Shown here: positions 39,815-46,615 of the stretch, piece by piece | How positions within the stretch are numbered: position 1 is the first letter of the stretch | Layout of the letters: the number at the start of each line of letters is the position of its first letter | Assembly: GCA_023423535.1 (NCBI GenBank) | Contig: JAFAFL010000076.1 | Span: 1 to 46,615 of the forward strand | Source of the DNA: Pseudomonadota bacterium | Lineage (GTDB): Bacteria > Myxococcota > Myxococcia > Myxococcales > Myxococcaceae | Direction: 5' to 3' | DNA: 46,615 nt | Notes under the pieces: generated by a model | Told to the model about the DNA's origin: nothing | What the model saw: only the letters and a program-made list of their open reading frames with translations | Database searches by the model: none | Program-made: the position numbers and the translations under genes

Positions 39815-41625
39815 TTCTCACCGTAGAGGCGCGCGCAGAAGACGTCGACCTCGTCGCGCCGATGCGGTCCGTTCAATAGGTCGGCAAGCCCCTTCATCGC
39901 CCAGGCAGGAGGAAGCGGCATCGACTCAAGCTCGTACGCCGAGACTGCGACCGTGCCGCTGATGCACCGGAAGGCACGGTCGGCGATGCCGCTATTGAGG
40001 AACGCCGCGAGGGTCTTCGTGTCCACCGCGGGCTCCGGAACGATGGGCACGATCATGTTCAAATGGTTCTCCACCGTGATCGCGCCGTGCTCGTCGAGGA
40101 ACTCCTGCGGGAGCTGTGCGGCGACGAGGCGCCGCAGCTGCTCCTTCGAGGTCGTGCGCTGGAGTAATACGCAGGGCCGTCGCACCGCGAGGGCGTCGTC
40201 GCCCTTCTTCAGCTGAAAATAGGGGGCGTGATTCCGGCGGGCGGCCCTGAAGGTGAACGTCCCATCGGCGCTCACCGCCTCTGCCCAGATCAACGGCACC
40301 GCCCCGGAGCCGGGCTTCTGCCTCAGCTGCTCCTTGTACCGGTTCCAGACGAGAGGACCCGTGCTGACGGCGTACCCCCAATCCGCGAGGCGCGCCGTCA
40401 TGTTCCGCATGCGCGAGGCGATCCCAACGGCGGAAGGCGCTCTGGGCACGATCCACGGATGTGCGTCCGAGGAAGGAAGTGTCACCGCGCCAGCGCTACT
40501 CACATTGAGCTGATCGCCCTTCACGTCGACGAAGCGGACCTCAGGATCGCCGCGTCGCCCGGACTTCCGGAACACCGCTAACAGCGTCTCCTGGAGCACG
40601 TCATCGAACACGCCTTCGCGGTCCGTAATGAACTCCAGCGCTGCGGGTGGCGCGTTCGCACCAAGCACCGCACGCAGGTTCTTGAAGTACTCGCCGCAGA
40701 GAAACCCGGTGGGGGTGACGTACGCGATGAGCCCTTGGGGCTTCGCCAGATCGACGGCCAGGTCCAGGAACAGTCCGTACAGATTGGCGTGGCCGAAGAG
40801 ACTTCGCGTGAAGCGCTGCCGGACAGTCGGCGCGAGCTTTACGCGCCCGTACGGCGGGTTGCCGATGATCAGGTCAAACTCGCCGGAGGACTGGCGCTCT
40901 AGACTGTCAGTCACATCGACGAGAGAGAAACCCTCGTCGCCCGAGATGCCCAGTTCCTCGAAGAGCGTGGCATCAACGAATACCGACGACATCCACGCGG
41001 AGAAGGCGTCGAGCTCGAACCCTCGGAGCCGGCGCTGGAGCTGCCGCAGAATCAGCCTGCGGTCGCTACCTCGCATCGACGGCGCCATCCGTCGCAACAC
41101 GGGGCCAAGGAACGCTCCACCGCCACAGGCCGGATCGAGGACGGCGGCCTGCGCCCAGTCAATGCCCGCGGCCTCCACCGCATCGAGGAGGCGCCGGACC
41201 ACATGCGGAGGCGTGTAGAAGACTCCGTTCTGCGACCTGAAGTCCTCGGGGAGCATCGTCGCGTAGATGCGTCCAACGAGGTAGCTGGCCTCGTCCGCAT
41301 CGCGCGCGGCGGCAGCGTCGGCAATAGCCTCGGCCAGCTCGAGCGCATAACCCTTCAGAGGCGACGGCTCGCCCGTCCACTCTCGAAGATCGCGGCGCGG
41401 TCTCGGCCGCAACTTCGACCAGTACCTAGTAACGGTCTCGCAGCAGAAGGAGCGCGCGTACGCCAGCCTCAGCTTCGGTGGCACCGACTCGGCCAGTGAC
41501 CGCGCCTGCTTCCTGAGTGCCTCGAGCTGCGCCAGCCCAACGGCAGGGGGCGTGGTGACGCGGGCCTCGGCGACGAGCGACGCGGCGTCGTCTACGTGCT
41601 CAGACGTGGGGAGGCGAGTTGCCAT
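39811..41625 (-). CDS. PstI/BsuBI-type N6-adenine DNA methyltransferase
   Basis: 604 residues. Motif I VLDPACGGGAFL near 163 and motif IV FDLIIGNPPYGRVKL near 250 give the gamma-class order; FYTPPHVVRRLLDAVE before motif I is typical of type II N6-adenine enzymes. The long C-terminal part is the target-recognition region. Paired by a 4-nt overlap with the PstI-like endonuclease, it would methylate the same site, probably CTGCAG, for which the plasmid itself has several sites. ATG at 41623-41625. Confidence 0.9.
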   Translation of the reverse strand: MATRLPTSEHVDDAASLVAEARVTTPPAVGLAQLEALRKQARSLAESVPPKLRLAYARSFCCETVTRYWSKLRPRPRRDLREWTGEPSPLKGYALELAEAIADAAAARDADEASYLVGRIYATMLPEDFRSQNGVFYTPPHVVRRLLDAVEAAGIDWAQAAVLDPACGGGAFLGPVLRRMAPSMRGSDRRLILRQLQRRLRGFELDAFSAWMSSVFVDATLFEELGISGDEGFSLVDVTDSLERQSSGEFDLIIGNPPYGRVKLAPTVRQRFTRSLFGHANLYGLFLDLAVDLAKPQGLIAYVTPTGFLCGEYFKNLRAVLGANAPPAALEFITDREGVFDDVLQETLLAVFRKSGRRGDPEVRFVDVKGDQLNVSSAGAVTLPSSDAHPWIVPRAPSAVGIASRMRNMTARLADWGYAVSTGPLVWNRYKEQLRQKPGSGAVPLIWAEAVSADGTFTFRAARRNHAPYFQLKKGDDALAVRRPCVLLQRTTSKEQLRRLVAAQLPQEFLDEHGAITVENHLNMIVPIVPEPAVDTKTLAAFLNSGIADRAFRCISGTVAVSAYELESMPLPPAWAMKGLADLLNGPHRRDEVDVFCARLYGEK

Positions 41626-41693
41626 CGCGGCCCGCTTCTTATCTCACTCTGCACGGTCGCCAATACGCCGCTGCCACTCAGCCTCCCCGCGCC

Positions 41694-42173
41694 TCAAGGA
41701 TAGAAGGGCGCGTCCACCCACGCGAGGAACGCGGCGAGGTGCGGGCGGTCCCACGTGGCAACCGCATCGAAAAACGCGAAGGGAGCAGCGTGCGACGGGT
41801 ACGGGTGGCCCTCCTCGCGCGCGATGTCCTCCCAGGGGGCGGTCTGGTTCCACACCTGCAGGACGAACCGCCCGGCGTGGAGTTCGCCGTGGCTCAGACC
41901 CTTGCTGCAGAGCCAGCGGAGGAACGCATCCTGGTCCCACGGGGTGACCCCCGCCGCATGAGTGAGTGAGGGGAAGGACTGGACGAGCTTGCTCATGGCC
42001 TCGCGACCCGAGCTGGGCCACCGCGCGCTCCGCTCGGCGCCGTCCTCCAGCTCGGCGATGACCGTGCGAACGCTCTCCTCGTCGGGGCCGGTGATGACAC
42101 CGCCGCGCCAGGGAAGCTCGACGGTGGGGGAGGCAGAGGAGGTGCGCTGCAGGGGCTTCTTCTCATGCGTCAT
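41694..42173 (-). CDS. 159-aa hypothetical protein
   Basis: Begins MTHEKKPLQRTSSASPTVEL; a disordered N-terminus is followed by a folded part (TPWDQDAFLRWLCSKGLSHG then ELHAGRFVLQVWNQ and PFAFFDAVATWDRPHLAAFL). AAGGAG lies upstream of the ATG, and a TTGACG-17-CGTACA promoter lies at 42197-42225. It is a monocistronic unit between the R-M genes and the 69-aa paralogue. The family is not recognised. Confidence 0.7.
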   Translation of the reverse strand: MTHEKKPLQRTSSASPTVELPWRGGVITGPDEESVRTVIAELEDGAERSARWPSSGREAMSKLVQSFPSLTHAAGVTPWDQDAFLRWLCSKGLSHGELHAGRFVLQVWNQTAPWEDIAREEGHPYPSHAAPFAFFDAVATWDRPHLAAFLAWVDAPFYP

Positions 42174-42196
42174 CAGGAACTCCTTCGGTGTGAGGT

Positions 42197-42225
42197 TGTA
42201 CGTGGGACGGGGCACTTCGCGTCAA
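42197..42225 (-). promoter_or_regulatory. Promoter of the 159-aa gene
   Basis: TTGACG, 17-nt spacer, CGTACA on the minus strand, 24 nt before the ATG. The hexamers nearly match those at 19321-19349, so both may be read by the same sigma factor. Confidence 0.5.
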
Positions 42226-42321
42226 CAGGTCGGAGCGGAAGGAGTGACCCACCCTCCCCCCACCCCCATTGCCGCCGTGCGCGCCGGCTAGGTGCTGCAG
42301 TCGAAGCGCCGCTGCACGTCA

Positions 42322-42436
42322 GGGCGAGTACACGAGCGGCGTAGCCGCGGCCCGGAGGGACGCCCCCGCCGCGGTGGTCGACGGCGCGATCCACGGAGGA
42401 CCGAAGCGCGGGCGTGCAGCCCGCGCGCACCTCGGC
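42322..42436 (-). repeat. Dispersed GC-rich hairpin repeat, copy 3 (inverted)
   Basis: The minus strand carries CTGCACGCCCGCGCTTCGG near 42408-42427, then the GCGGCTACGCCGCTCGTG hairpin block (42322-42370), in the same order as copies at 7307 and 10137. The first hairpin has diverged (CCCTCCGGG). Confidence 0.6.
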
Positions 42437-42442
42437 AGCTGG

Positions 42443-42466
42443 AGGCCCCGTCCGGAGACGGGGCCT
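42443..42466. terminator. Strong hairpin after the 69-aa gene
   Basis: AGGCCCCGTC-CGGA-GACGGGGCCT, 10 perfect base pairs, begins 8 nt past the stop of the 42475 gene. No T run follows, so it is a candidate terminator or RNA-stabilising 3' hairpin. Confidence 0.5.
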
Positions 42467-42474
42467 GGAGGGCG

Positions 42475-42684
42475 CTACGCCGCCCCGGCGGGTTCCGCTG
42501 CGGCCGGGGTGTCCGAGGTCTTCTCCTTCTCCTCCTTCGCGAAGAGCGCGAACTCGCCCTCGAGGTGGTTGAGGAAGAGGACGCCGGTCTTGCCGTTGTC
42601 GCGGATGACGAGGGTCCCGACGTCCTTGTAGATGGCGCCGCCCGCCTTGCTGATGTGCTTCTTCTTGACGTTGAAGGTCTGCAT
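42475..42684 (-). CDS. 69-aa protein of the small repeated family (paralogue C)
   Basis: Begins MQTFNVKKKHISKAGGAIYK; the core VGTLVIRDNGKTGVLFLN then HLEGEFALFAKEE aligns with the 69-aa (5154) and 80-aa (12238) proteins, followed by a disordered Ala/Pro/Glu tail. The ATG at 42682-42684 has AGGAG upstream, and hairpin leader copy 5 lies in front. It is monocistronic, between the hairpin at 42443 and the leader. The function is unknown. Confidence 0.8.
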   Translation of the reverse strand: MQTFNVKKKHISKAGGAIYKDVGTLVIRDNGKTGVLFLNHLEGEFALFAKEEKEKTSDTPAAAEPAGAA

Positions 42685-42714
42685 GGTTCGTGTGCTCCTG
42701 TTGTTGGGGAGCGG

Positions 42715-42838
42715 CTCCATCCCGCTCTCACCCAGTGAGGAGCGGATGGAGCTGAGCCCCTCGAAGCGCAGCGCCGGCCGAGGTCCCGACCGACCCCCGT
42801 CAGGGGCAGCGGACGTGACAGCGCTGTTTGCTGGCGCG
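42715..42838 (-). promoter_or_regulatory. Hairpin leader, copy 5
   Basis: CTCCATC(C)CGCTC / GAGCGGATGGAG (42715-42727, 42740-42751; one bulged base) with a 12-nt loop CTCACTGGGTGA in the gene's sense, ending 31 nt before the ATG. The upstream box (42804-42838) contains AAACAGCGCTGTCACG, the same as in copy 2. Beyond it, 42839-43118 holds no gene or element I can name. Confidence 0.7.
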
Positions 42839-43118
42839 GCCGCGTGCGGAGGGCGGGACGTTTCGAGGACGGCGCGGAGCGGAGCAAGGAGCGCTCGATG
42901 CAGGGCTCCACGCCAGGATGAGCCAGCACGGAGGGGGCTTCGCCGTCAGAGGCGATCGGGGGCCGCGGCCCTTCCCGGAGCCACGGCCAGTGCGGGCCGT
43001 TCGGACGCCGGCGCGGGTTGGGAGCTCCGCGCTCGAGGAGAGGCACCGAGCCGCCCGGCCGAAACTCGTGCAACGCCGCAGCTGCGGACACCCTCTTCGG
43101 CGCGAGCTGGGGCGTGCC

Positions 43119-44969
43119 TCAGGCATCCGCAACGATGTCCGCGCTCGTGATGAAGTGCTCGTAGAGCCGGAGACCGCGTGCGCGCGCCTGGTCCTTTCGG
43201 GGCAGCGGCAGGTCGCACGAGATGTCCGGGAGCATGCCGTAGGAGACGGGGACGAGGGCTTCGTCGTTGTAGAGGTAGCCCTGTCCGCAGCGCTCGAGGC
43301 TCTTGATGGCGTTCGGATGGAGCCGGTAGGACTCGACGAGCTTCGTCGAGGCGTCGCCCGTCGTGAGGGACGTGAACAGAGCGCCCTGCTGCATCCGGAC
43401 GGTCTTCTCGATGATCTGGTGGGTGCCGATGCTCTTCGCCAACTTCTCGCACAGCTCAGGGTTGTCCTGGTTGAGGATGTCCTTCGTGCGCGTGTTGTCC
43501 CAGACCGCGACGGCGAACTCCTTGCTGACGAGCTCGAGGTCCGCGATTGACTGGTGCGCGAGGGTGTACTCCAGGTTCGCGTCGCGGAGCTTGTTCAGCG
43601 AGTCGACGATGGAGATGTCGGCGAAGTTGTAGAACTCGTCGACCATCACGGCGAAGGGCGTCTGGTTGCGCGCGGAGCGGAAGACCTGCCGCAGGCTCCC
43701 CTCCTGCTGGACGTCCATCAGCATCACCTTCCCCATCGCCGGCGCCTGGATCTTGAAGAGGTTCGCCGGGAGCTGGACGTAGACGAGGCCGTTCCGCTCC
43801 AGGACCTCCTCGAAGATGATGTCCGGGTCGTAGGCGTTCACGAGCGGCGAGAGGAACTTGTCCAGCGCCCCGACGATGCCGCTGAAGCACTTGTGCACGT
43901 CCTGGCCGAGGCGATCGATCTGCGACTGCACCTCGCGCGCGGCGTCCATGTCCTTCGAGTTGTGGAGGCAGTGGTCGAGCGCGCGCGACCAGCCGCCCTT
44001 TCCTCCTACGCCCTTGAGAAGGACCACCACGTCGCGGAGGACGAACGGCAGGCCATAGCCGCGCTCGTCGACCATGCCGTGGAGGACGCGGCAGAGGTTG
44101 GTGAAGATGATCTGCGCCTGGGTGTTGTAGTACTCGTTGTCGCCGAGCGGCAGGACGCTGAAGACGCGCTCGGCGGTGGCCACCGGATCGCCGCCCTCGT
44201 CGGTAGGAGTCCGCGGGCGCACGTACACCATGTTGTACGTGTGGCTGAAGAGCTGAGGCCGGTTCCACGCCGGCAATGCGAACACCTTGAGCTCCGGGAG
44301 GCGCTCCGCGAGAGCCGCGATGCCCTTCATGGTGCGGATGTTCTCGTCAGAGCCCTTCGCGTCCATGACGAGGACACCCTTACCGTCGAGCGCATCCTGG
44401 AGCGCCGAAGGCCAGAGGACCGACATCGTCTTGCCGCTGCCCGTCTTCCCGATGACGTGGCGGTGCATCGTCTTCTGTCGCTGCGAGAGGTAGACCGGCT
44501 CCCAGCGGCGCCGGAGCAGGCCGTCCACCGGCCTCAGTCCAACGAAGTAGTGCTTCGGCGGCCGTCGCGCGATCTGCTCGACGAGGTCAAAGGTGCGGAG
44601 CGGGAAGCCGGCGACGTCCGCGCTGAACTTCGTGCCGGACAGCCGCGCGACGACCTGGTTGTGCCAGAAGAGCAGCCAGTACCGCAGCGCGACCACTGTG
44701 AGCGCGACGGCGCCGGCAACGGCGCAGGCGGCGAGGAGGGGATGGTCTAGGACCCACCCGCGCACCGCGAGATACCGCGCGAGCACCGGGGCCGTGAGCC
44801 GGGTGATGATGGCGGAGCCAGGACCACTCGCGAACGCGGGAAGCGCCAGAGCGCGATAGAGCCCTTCGCACGCGAGGACGAAGAAGAGGAAGGCGAGGCC
44901 GAGTCGCGGGAGCAGGGGGATCTGCTGGCGAGGGCGCCCCGTCGCCGTCTGAGCGGGAGCACCGCTCAT
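43119..44969 (-). CDS. virD4: VirD4/TraG-type coupling ATPase
   Basis: 616 residues. N-terminal membrane helices (LPRLGLAFLFFVLACEGLYR; LLAACAVAGAVALTVVALRY) are followed by Walker A IGKTGSGKTMSVLWPSA near 165 and a Walker-B-like FAVMVDEFYNFADI near 425; LAHQSIADLELVSKE fits the TraD/VirD4 family. It links the relaxosome to the T4SS channel and pumps DNA. It is coupled to the upstream replication-relaxation gene by ATGA, not to the virB block, and lies close to the candidate oriT. Confidence 0.93.
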   Translation of the reverse strand: MSGAPAQTATGRPRQQIPLLPRLGLAFLFFVLACEGLYRALALPAFASGPGSAIITRLTAPVLARYLAVRGWVLDHPLLAACAVAGAVALTVVALRYWLLFWHNQVVARLSGTKFSADVAGFPLRTFDLVEQIARRPPKHYFVGLRPVDGLLRRRWEPVYLSQRQKTMHRHVIGKTGSGKTMSVLWPSALQDALDGKGVLVMDAKGSDENIRTMKGIAALAERLPELKVFALPAWNRPQLFSHTYNMVYVRPRTPTDEGGDPVATAERVFSVLPLGDNEYYNTQAQIIFTNLCRVLHGMVDERGYGLPFVLRDVVVLLKGVGGKGGWSRALDHCLHNSKDMDAAREVQSQIDRLGQDVHKCFSGIVGALDKFLSPLVNAYDPDIIFEEVLERNGLVYVQLPANLFKIQAPAMGKVMLMDVQQEGSLRQVFRSARNQTPFAVMVDEFYNFADISIVDSLNKLRDANLEYTLAHQSIADLELVSKEFAVAVWDNTRTKDILNQDNPELCEKLAKSIGTHQIIEKTVRMQQGALFTSLTTGDASTKLVESYRLHPNAIKSLERCGQGYLYNDEALVPVSYGMLPDISCDLPLPRKDQARARGLRLYEHFITSADIVADA

Positions 44970-46090
44970 GCTGCACCTCCGCCGCGCGCGACACCTGCCC
45001 CACCGCTCCAGCGCAGCACGAGTTCGCGCACCTGCTCCGCACCGGACGGGTACGCCGGCGGGGCGACGCCTTTCACGCGAGCCTCCGCGCGAGCGGACTT
45101 GAAGTGGGCGATGGTGTCGTGGACGAAGGTTGCCAGGAGCCGCCGATCGGCGTCACTCAAGGAAGAGGGCGAGCCGGCCGGTCCAGGCGGCGGAGCCGCA
45201 GGCGGGGGCGCGACCACGCCGGTCAGTGGAAGGAGCTGCGCAGCAGCCTCCTCCACGACGAGCGCGCGCAGCGCGAGGCGGCGTACGCCACGCCCCGCGC
45301 TCCACCGCTGGAGAGCACTGTTGATGTTCGCGGCGCGGACGGCGGAGGGAACGACGAAGAGGACCTCCGGCGTGAAGGCGTCCGGGAAAGTCTTCTCGTA
45401 GAAGGTGGTCTTCCGGCCCGCCTCCGCGAAGCCCATGACGAAGGACTCGTAGCGCTCCGCCTTTGCGATCGTCGCGCCCGGTTTGGTCCCGGTCGCCGAC
45501 TCGATGGAGTGGGTGCCCATCTCGCACTCGAGGAAGATGCGCCGCCGCGCCGCGGGCAGCTCGAGCACGGCGTCGGGGAGGATGAGGCGCTCGCGGGTCT
45601 TCCCGGCCGCGAGGTACTCGCGCCAGGGGAGCCTTGCGGACTCCGACGACACCCAGCGCCACGGGAGCCGGGTCGCGCGGACACATCCGGACGGATCGAG
45701 GTGCGGCTCGACGAGCCGGACGAGGAGCTCGTTGAGCGTGAGGGCGTGGTCGAGGAACTCGTCCCGGCCGGTGAGACGGGGCCCGCGCAGAGCGCGCCCG
45801 GAAACCTCCCCCGCCAGCCAGTACCCCAGCGGCGTCAGGGCCCAAGCGACGTCGTCGTGCCCCGCGTGGCTCCGGAAGCGAATACGCCGGAGGTAGGGCT
45901 TCGCCACGCCGCCCTTCCCTTCCGCCGCCAGCACACGGAGTCGAGACAGGCACCGCTTCACGTGCTTCCCCCGGAACCCGACCTGCACCAGCTGAGCCGT
46001 CGAGAGGTACCTCGCCGTCGCCAGCATCACCATCAACTGACGATCCCGCTCCGTCAGTCGCTCCCGCCGCATTGGCGCTGCTGAAGCCAT
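44966..46090 (-). CDS. Replication-relaxation (Replic_Relax) family protein
   Basis: 374 residues. The N-terminal winged-helix-like part, RRERLTERDRQLMVMLATAR then YLSTAQLVQVGF and CLSRLRVLA, is the Replic_Relax (PF13814) signature. The middle holds a nuclease-fold-like stretch (LILPDAVLELPAARRRIFLE then CEMGTHS...KAERYE), i.e. a D-x(n)-E-x-E/K arrangement. The ATG at 46088-46090 has AGGAGGAG upstream. It is directly coupled to virD4 and adjacent to the inverted-repeat cluster, so it is the best candidate for the DNA-processing (relaxosome) protein in a plasmid with no recognisable MOB relaxase. Confidence 0.82.
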   Translation of the reverse strand: MASAAPMRRERLTERDRQLMVMLATARYLSTAQLVQVGFRGKHVKRCLSRLRVLAAEGKGGVAKPYLRRIRFRSHAGHDDVAWALTPLGYWLAGEVSGRALRGPRLTGRDEFLDHALTLNELLVRLVEPHLDPSGCVRATRLPWRWVSSESARLPWREYLAAGKTRERLILPDAVLELPAARRRIFLECEMGTHSIESATGTKPGATIAKAERYESFVMGFAEAGRKTTFYEKTFPDAFTPEVLFVVPSAVRAANINSALQRWSAGRGVRRLALRALVVEEAAAQLLPLTGVVAPPPAAPPPGPAGSPSSLSDADRRLLATFVHDTIAHFKSARAEARVKGVAPPAYPSGAEQVRELVLRWSGGAGVARGGGAA

Positions 46091-46129
46091 CCGAACTCCT
46101 CCTCACTGAACCTGACGAGCACCAGCAGT

Positions 46130-46260
46130 TCCCCCACCCACTGCCTTTGCTGTTGCCGTTGTCGTTGCTGTTGTTGTTGCTGTTGGTTTTGACTTTGATT
46201 TCTGTGTTCTCTCTTCTTCCTTCCTCCTCTGACTTCTCGCTTCAGAGAGATAGAGAGAGA
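46130..46260. other. Low-GC, strand-asymmetric tract in front of the replication-relaxation gene
   Basis: The plus strand is T-rich: a GTTGCTGTTGTTGTTGCTG-like triplet run (about 46148-46185) followed by a TTCT/CTC pyrimidine run and a GAGAGA stretch. In the gene's sense this is an unstructured CAA-rich 5' leader. It is the AT-richest region of the window and borders the hairpin cluster. Confidence 0.6.
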
Positions 46261-46299
46261 TGAAGAGAGGGCTCCTCTGGAGGGGACTCACCTCCCCCT

Positions 46300-46496
46300 C
46301 CGCTGCACCGCCGCCGCCTTCCACTGGGGAACTCCCAGAGCACCGCTTCCCGACCCCTCCATCACGTCGTTGTGAGGGAGGGGTCGGGAAGCGGAGCGCG
46401 GCGGCGGCGCCGTCCCCACCGATGCGGCGGCGGTGCAGCGGCCCCGAGGGGAGAACCCTCCCCTGCCCCGCTCCGCGACACGGGCGAAAGCCCGTG
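46300..46496. other. oriT: Nested inverted-repeat cluster, candidate oriT
   Basis: Outer arms of 18 bp (46300-46317 / 46424-46441, CCGCTGCACCGCCGCCGC and complement) enclose inner arms of 17 bp (46344-46360 / 46377-46393, CGCTTCCCGACCCCTCC and complement), with TCAC/GTGA inside. Outside are AGGGGAG-AACC-CTCCCCT (46447-46464) and CACGGGC-GAAA-GCCCGTG (46479-46496). There is no gene in 46091-46559. Dense hairpins beside an AT-rich tract and a relaxosome-type gene fit an origin of transfer; the nic site is not identified. Confidence 0.55.
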
Positions 46497-46559
46497 CCGC
46501 GGGGCGTCCAGGCAGGAACGGGGATCGCCCCACCCCACCGGGCGGTCCCGGGCACGGCC

Positions 46560-46604
46560 TCAATCAGCGCTGACTGACGCCTCGCCGGGGGCATCCGCAG
46601 GCCC
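46560..46604 (-). CDS. parB: C-terminal end of parB across the circular join
   Basis: If the duplicated 11 bases (1-11 and 46605-46615) are collapsed, the parB frame continues here with GPADAPGEASVSAD and a TGA at 46560-46562. Codon use matches the rest of parB. Without collapsing, the frame changes and runs on through the hairpin cluster in low-quality sequence. This supports the circular reading. Confidence 0.65.
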   Translation of the reverse strand, partial: GPADAPGEASVSAD

Positions 46605-46615
46605 CCCGGAGGCCG

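Noticed and set aside
46103..46594. 163-residue minus-strand frame over the hairpin cluster
   Set aside because: It passes through perfect inverted repeats and an AAC/CAA triplet run, giving repeat-driven composition (TTTATTTATTTA-like residues). No start signal.
1..46615. tRNA or rRNA genes
   Set aside because: I looked for cloverleaf-like and rRNA-like stretches in the gaps and saw none; a tRNAscan run would be decisive.

Overview
The window is about 71% plus GC by eye and reads as an essentially complete conjugative plasmid of a myxobacterium (Myxococcota). Signs of this host group are a DUF2381 / TIGR02268 protein (the 'Myxococcus xanthus paralogous family'), a Hanks-type Ser/Thr kinase, long lipoproteins and very GC-rich third codon positions. 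The first and last 11 bases are identical. Joining them lets the parB reading frame, which runs off base 1, finish after 14 more codons at a stop at 46560-46562. The simplest reading is a circular replicon of about 46.6 kb opened inside parB.

Layout. 1-3.1 kb: two tandem partition cassettes on the minus strand (parA-parB, then a ParF-like ATPase with a small DNA-binding partner). 3.1-3.6 kb: a gene-free, T-poor, degenerate repeat tract. 3.6-13.5 kb: a likely leading region of minus-strand genes: small unknown proteins, an ArdC-type antirestriction protein, three tandem overlapping micro-ORFs on the plus strand, a 518-aa ParB-like protein, an orphan DNA methyltransferase and a plasmid-borne sigma-70-family factor. 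Five of these genes share a hairpin leader. 13.9-15.8 kb: iteron origin and a RepA-type initiator. 15.8-19.2 kb: VirB1-like lytic transglycosylase, RHH-like regulator, topoisomerase I and a membrane protein.

19.4-35.6 kb: one long minus-strand type IV secretion block, in transcription order RHH-like regulator, membrane protein, VirB2, VirB3, VirB4, VirB5/TrbJ, VirB8-upstream VirB6/TrbL, VirB8, a DUF2381 protein in the VirB9 position, and a Ser/Thr kinase fused to a VirB10/TrbI-like C-terminus. After these come a 1644-aa lipoprotein, a collagen-like lipoprotein and a predicted outer-membrane barrel. 35.8-41.6 kb: a cargo module with a degenerate ImmA/IrrE-like protein and a PstI/BsuBI-type restriction-modification pair. 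43.1-46.1 kb: VirD4 coupling protein and a replication-relaxation family protein beside a cluster of nested inverted repeats (46.1-46.5 kb), the best candidate oriT.

How it fits together. If transfer starts near 46.3 kb and moves across the join into 1-10 kb, the plus strand would enter first. The leading-region genes all read from that strand as template, as expected for genes expressed early in a recipient (antirestriction, ParB-like). I saw no classical MOB relaxase and no VirB11. The most unusual points are the kinase-VirB10 fusion, DUF2381 in the VirB9 slot, the repeated hairpin leaders, and the three tandem translation-coupled micro-ORFs.
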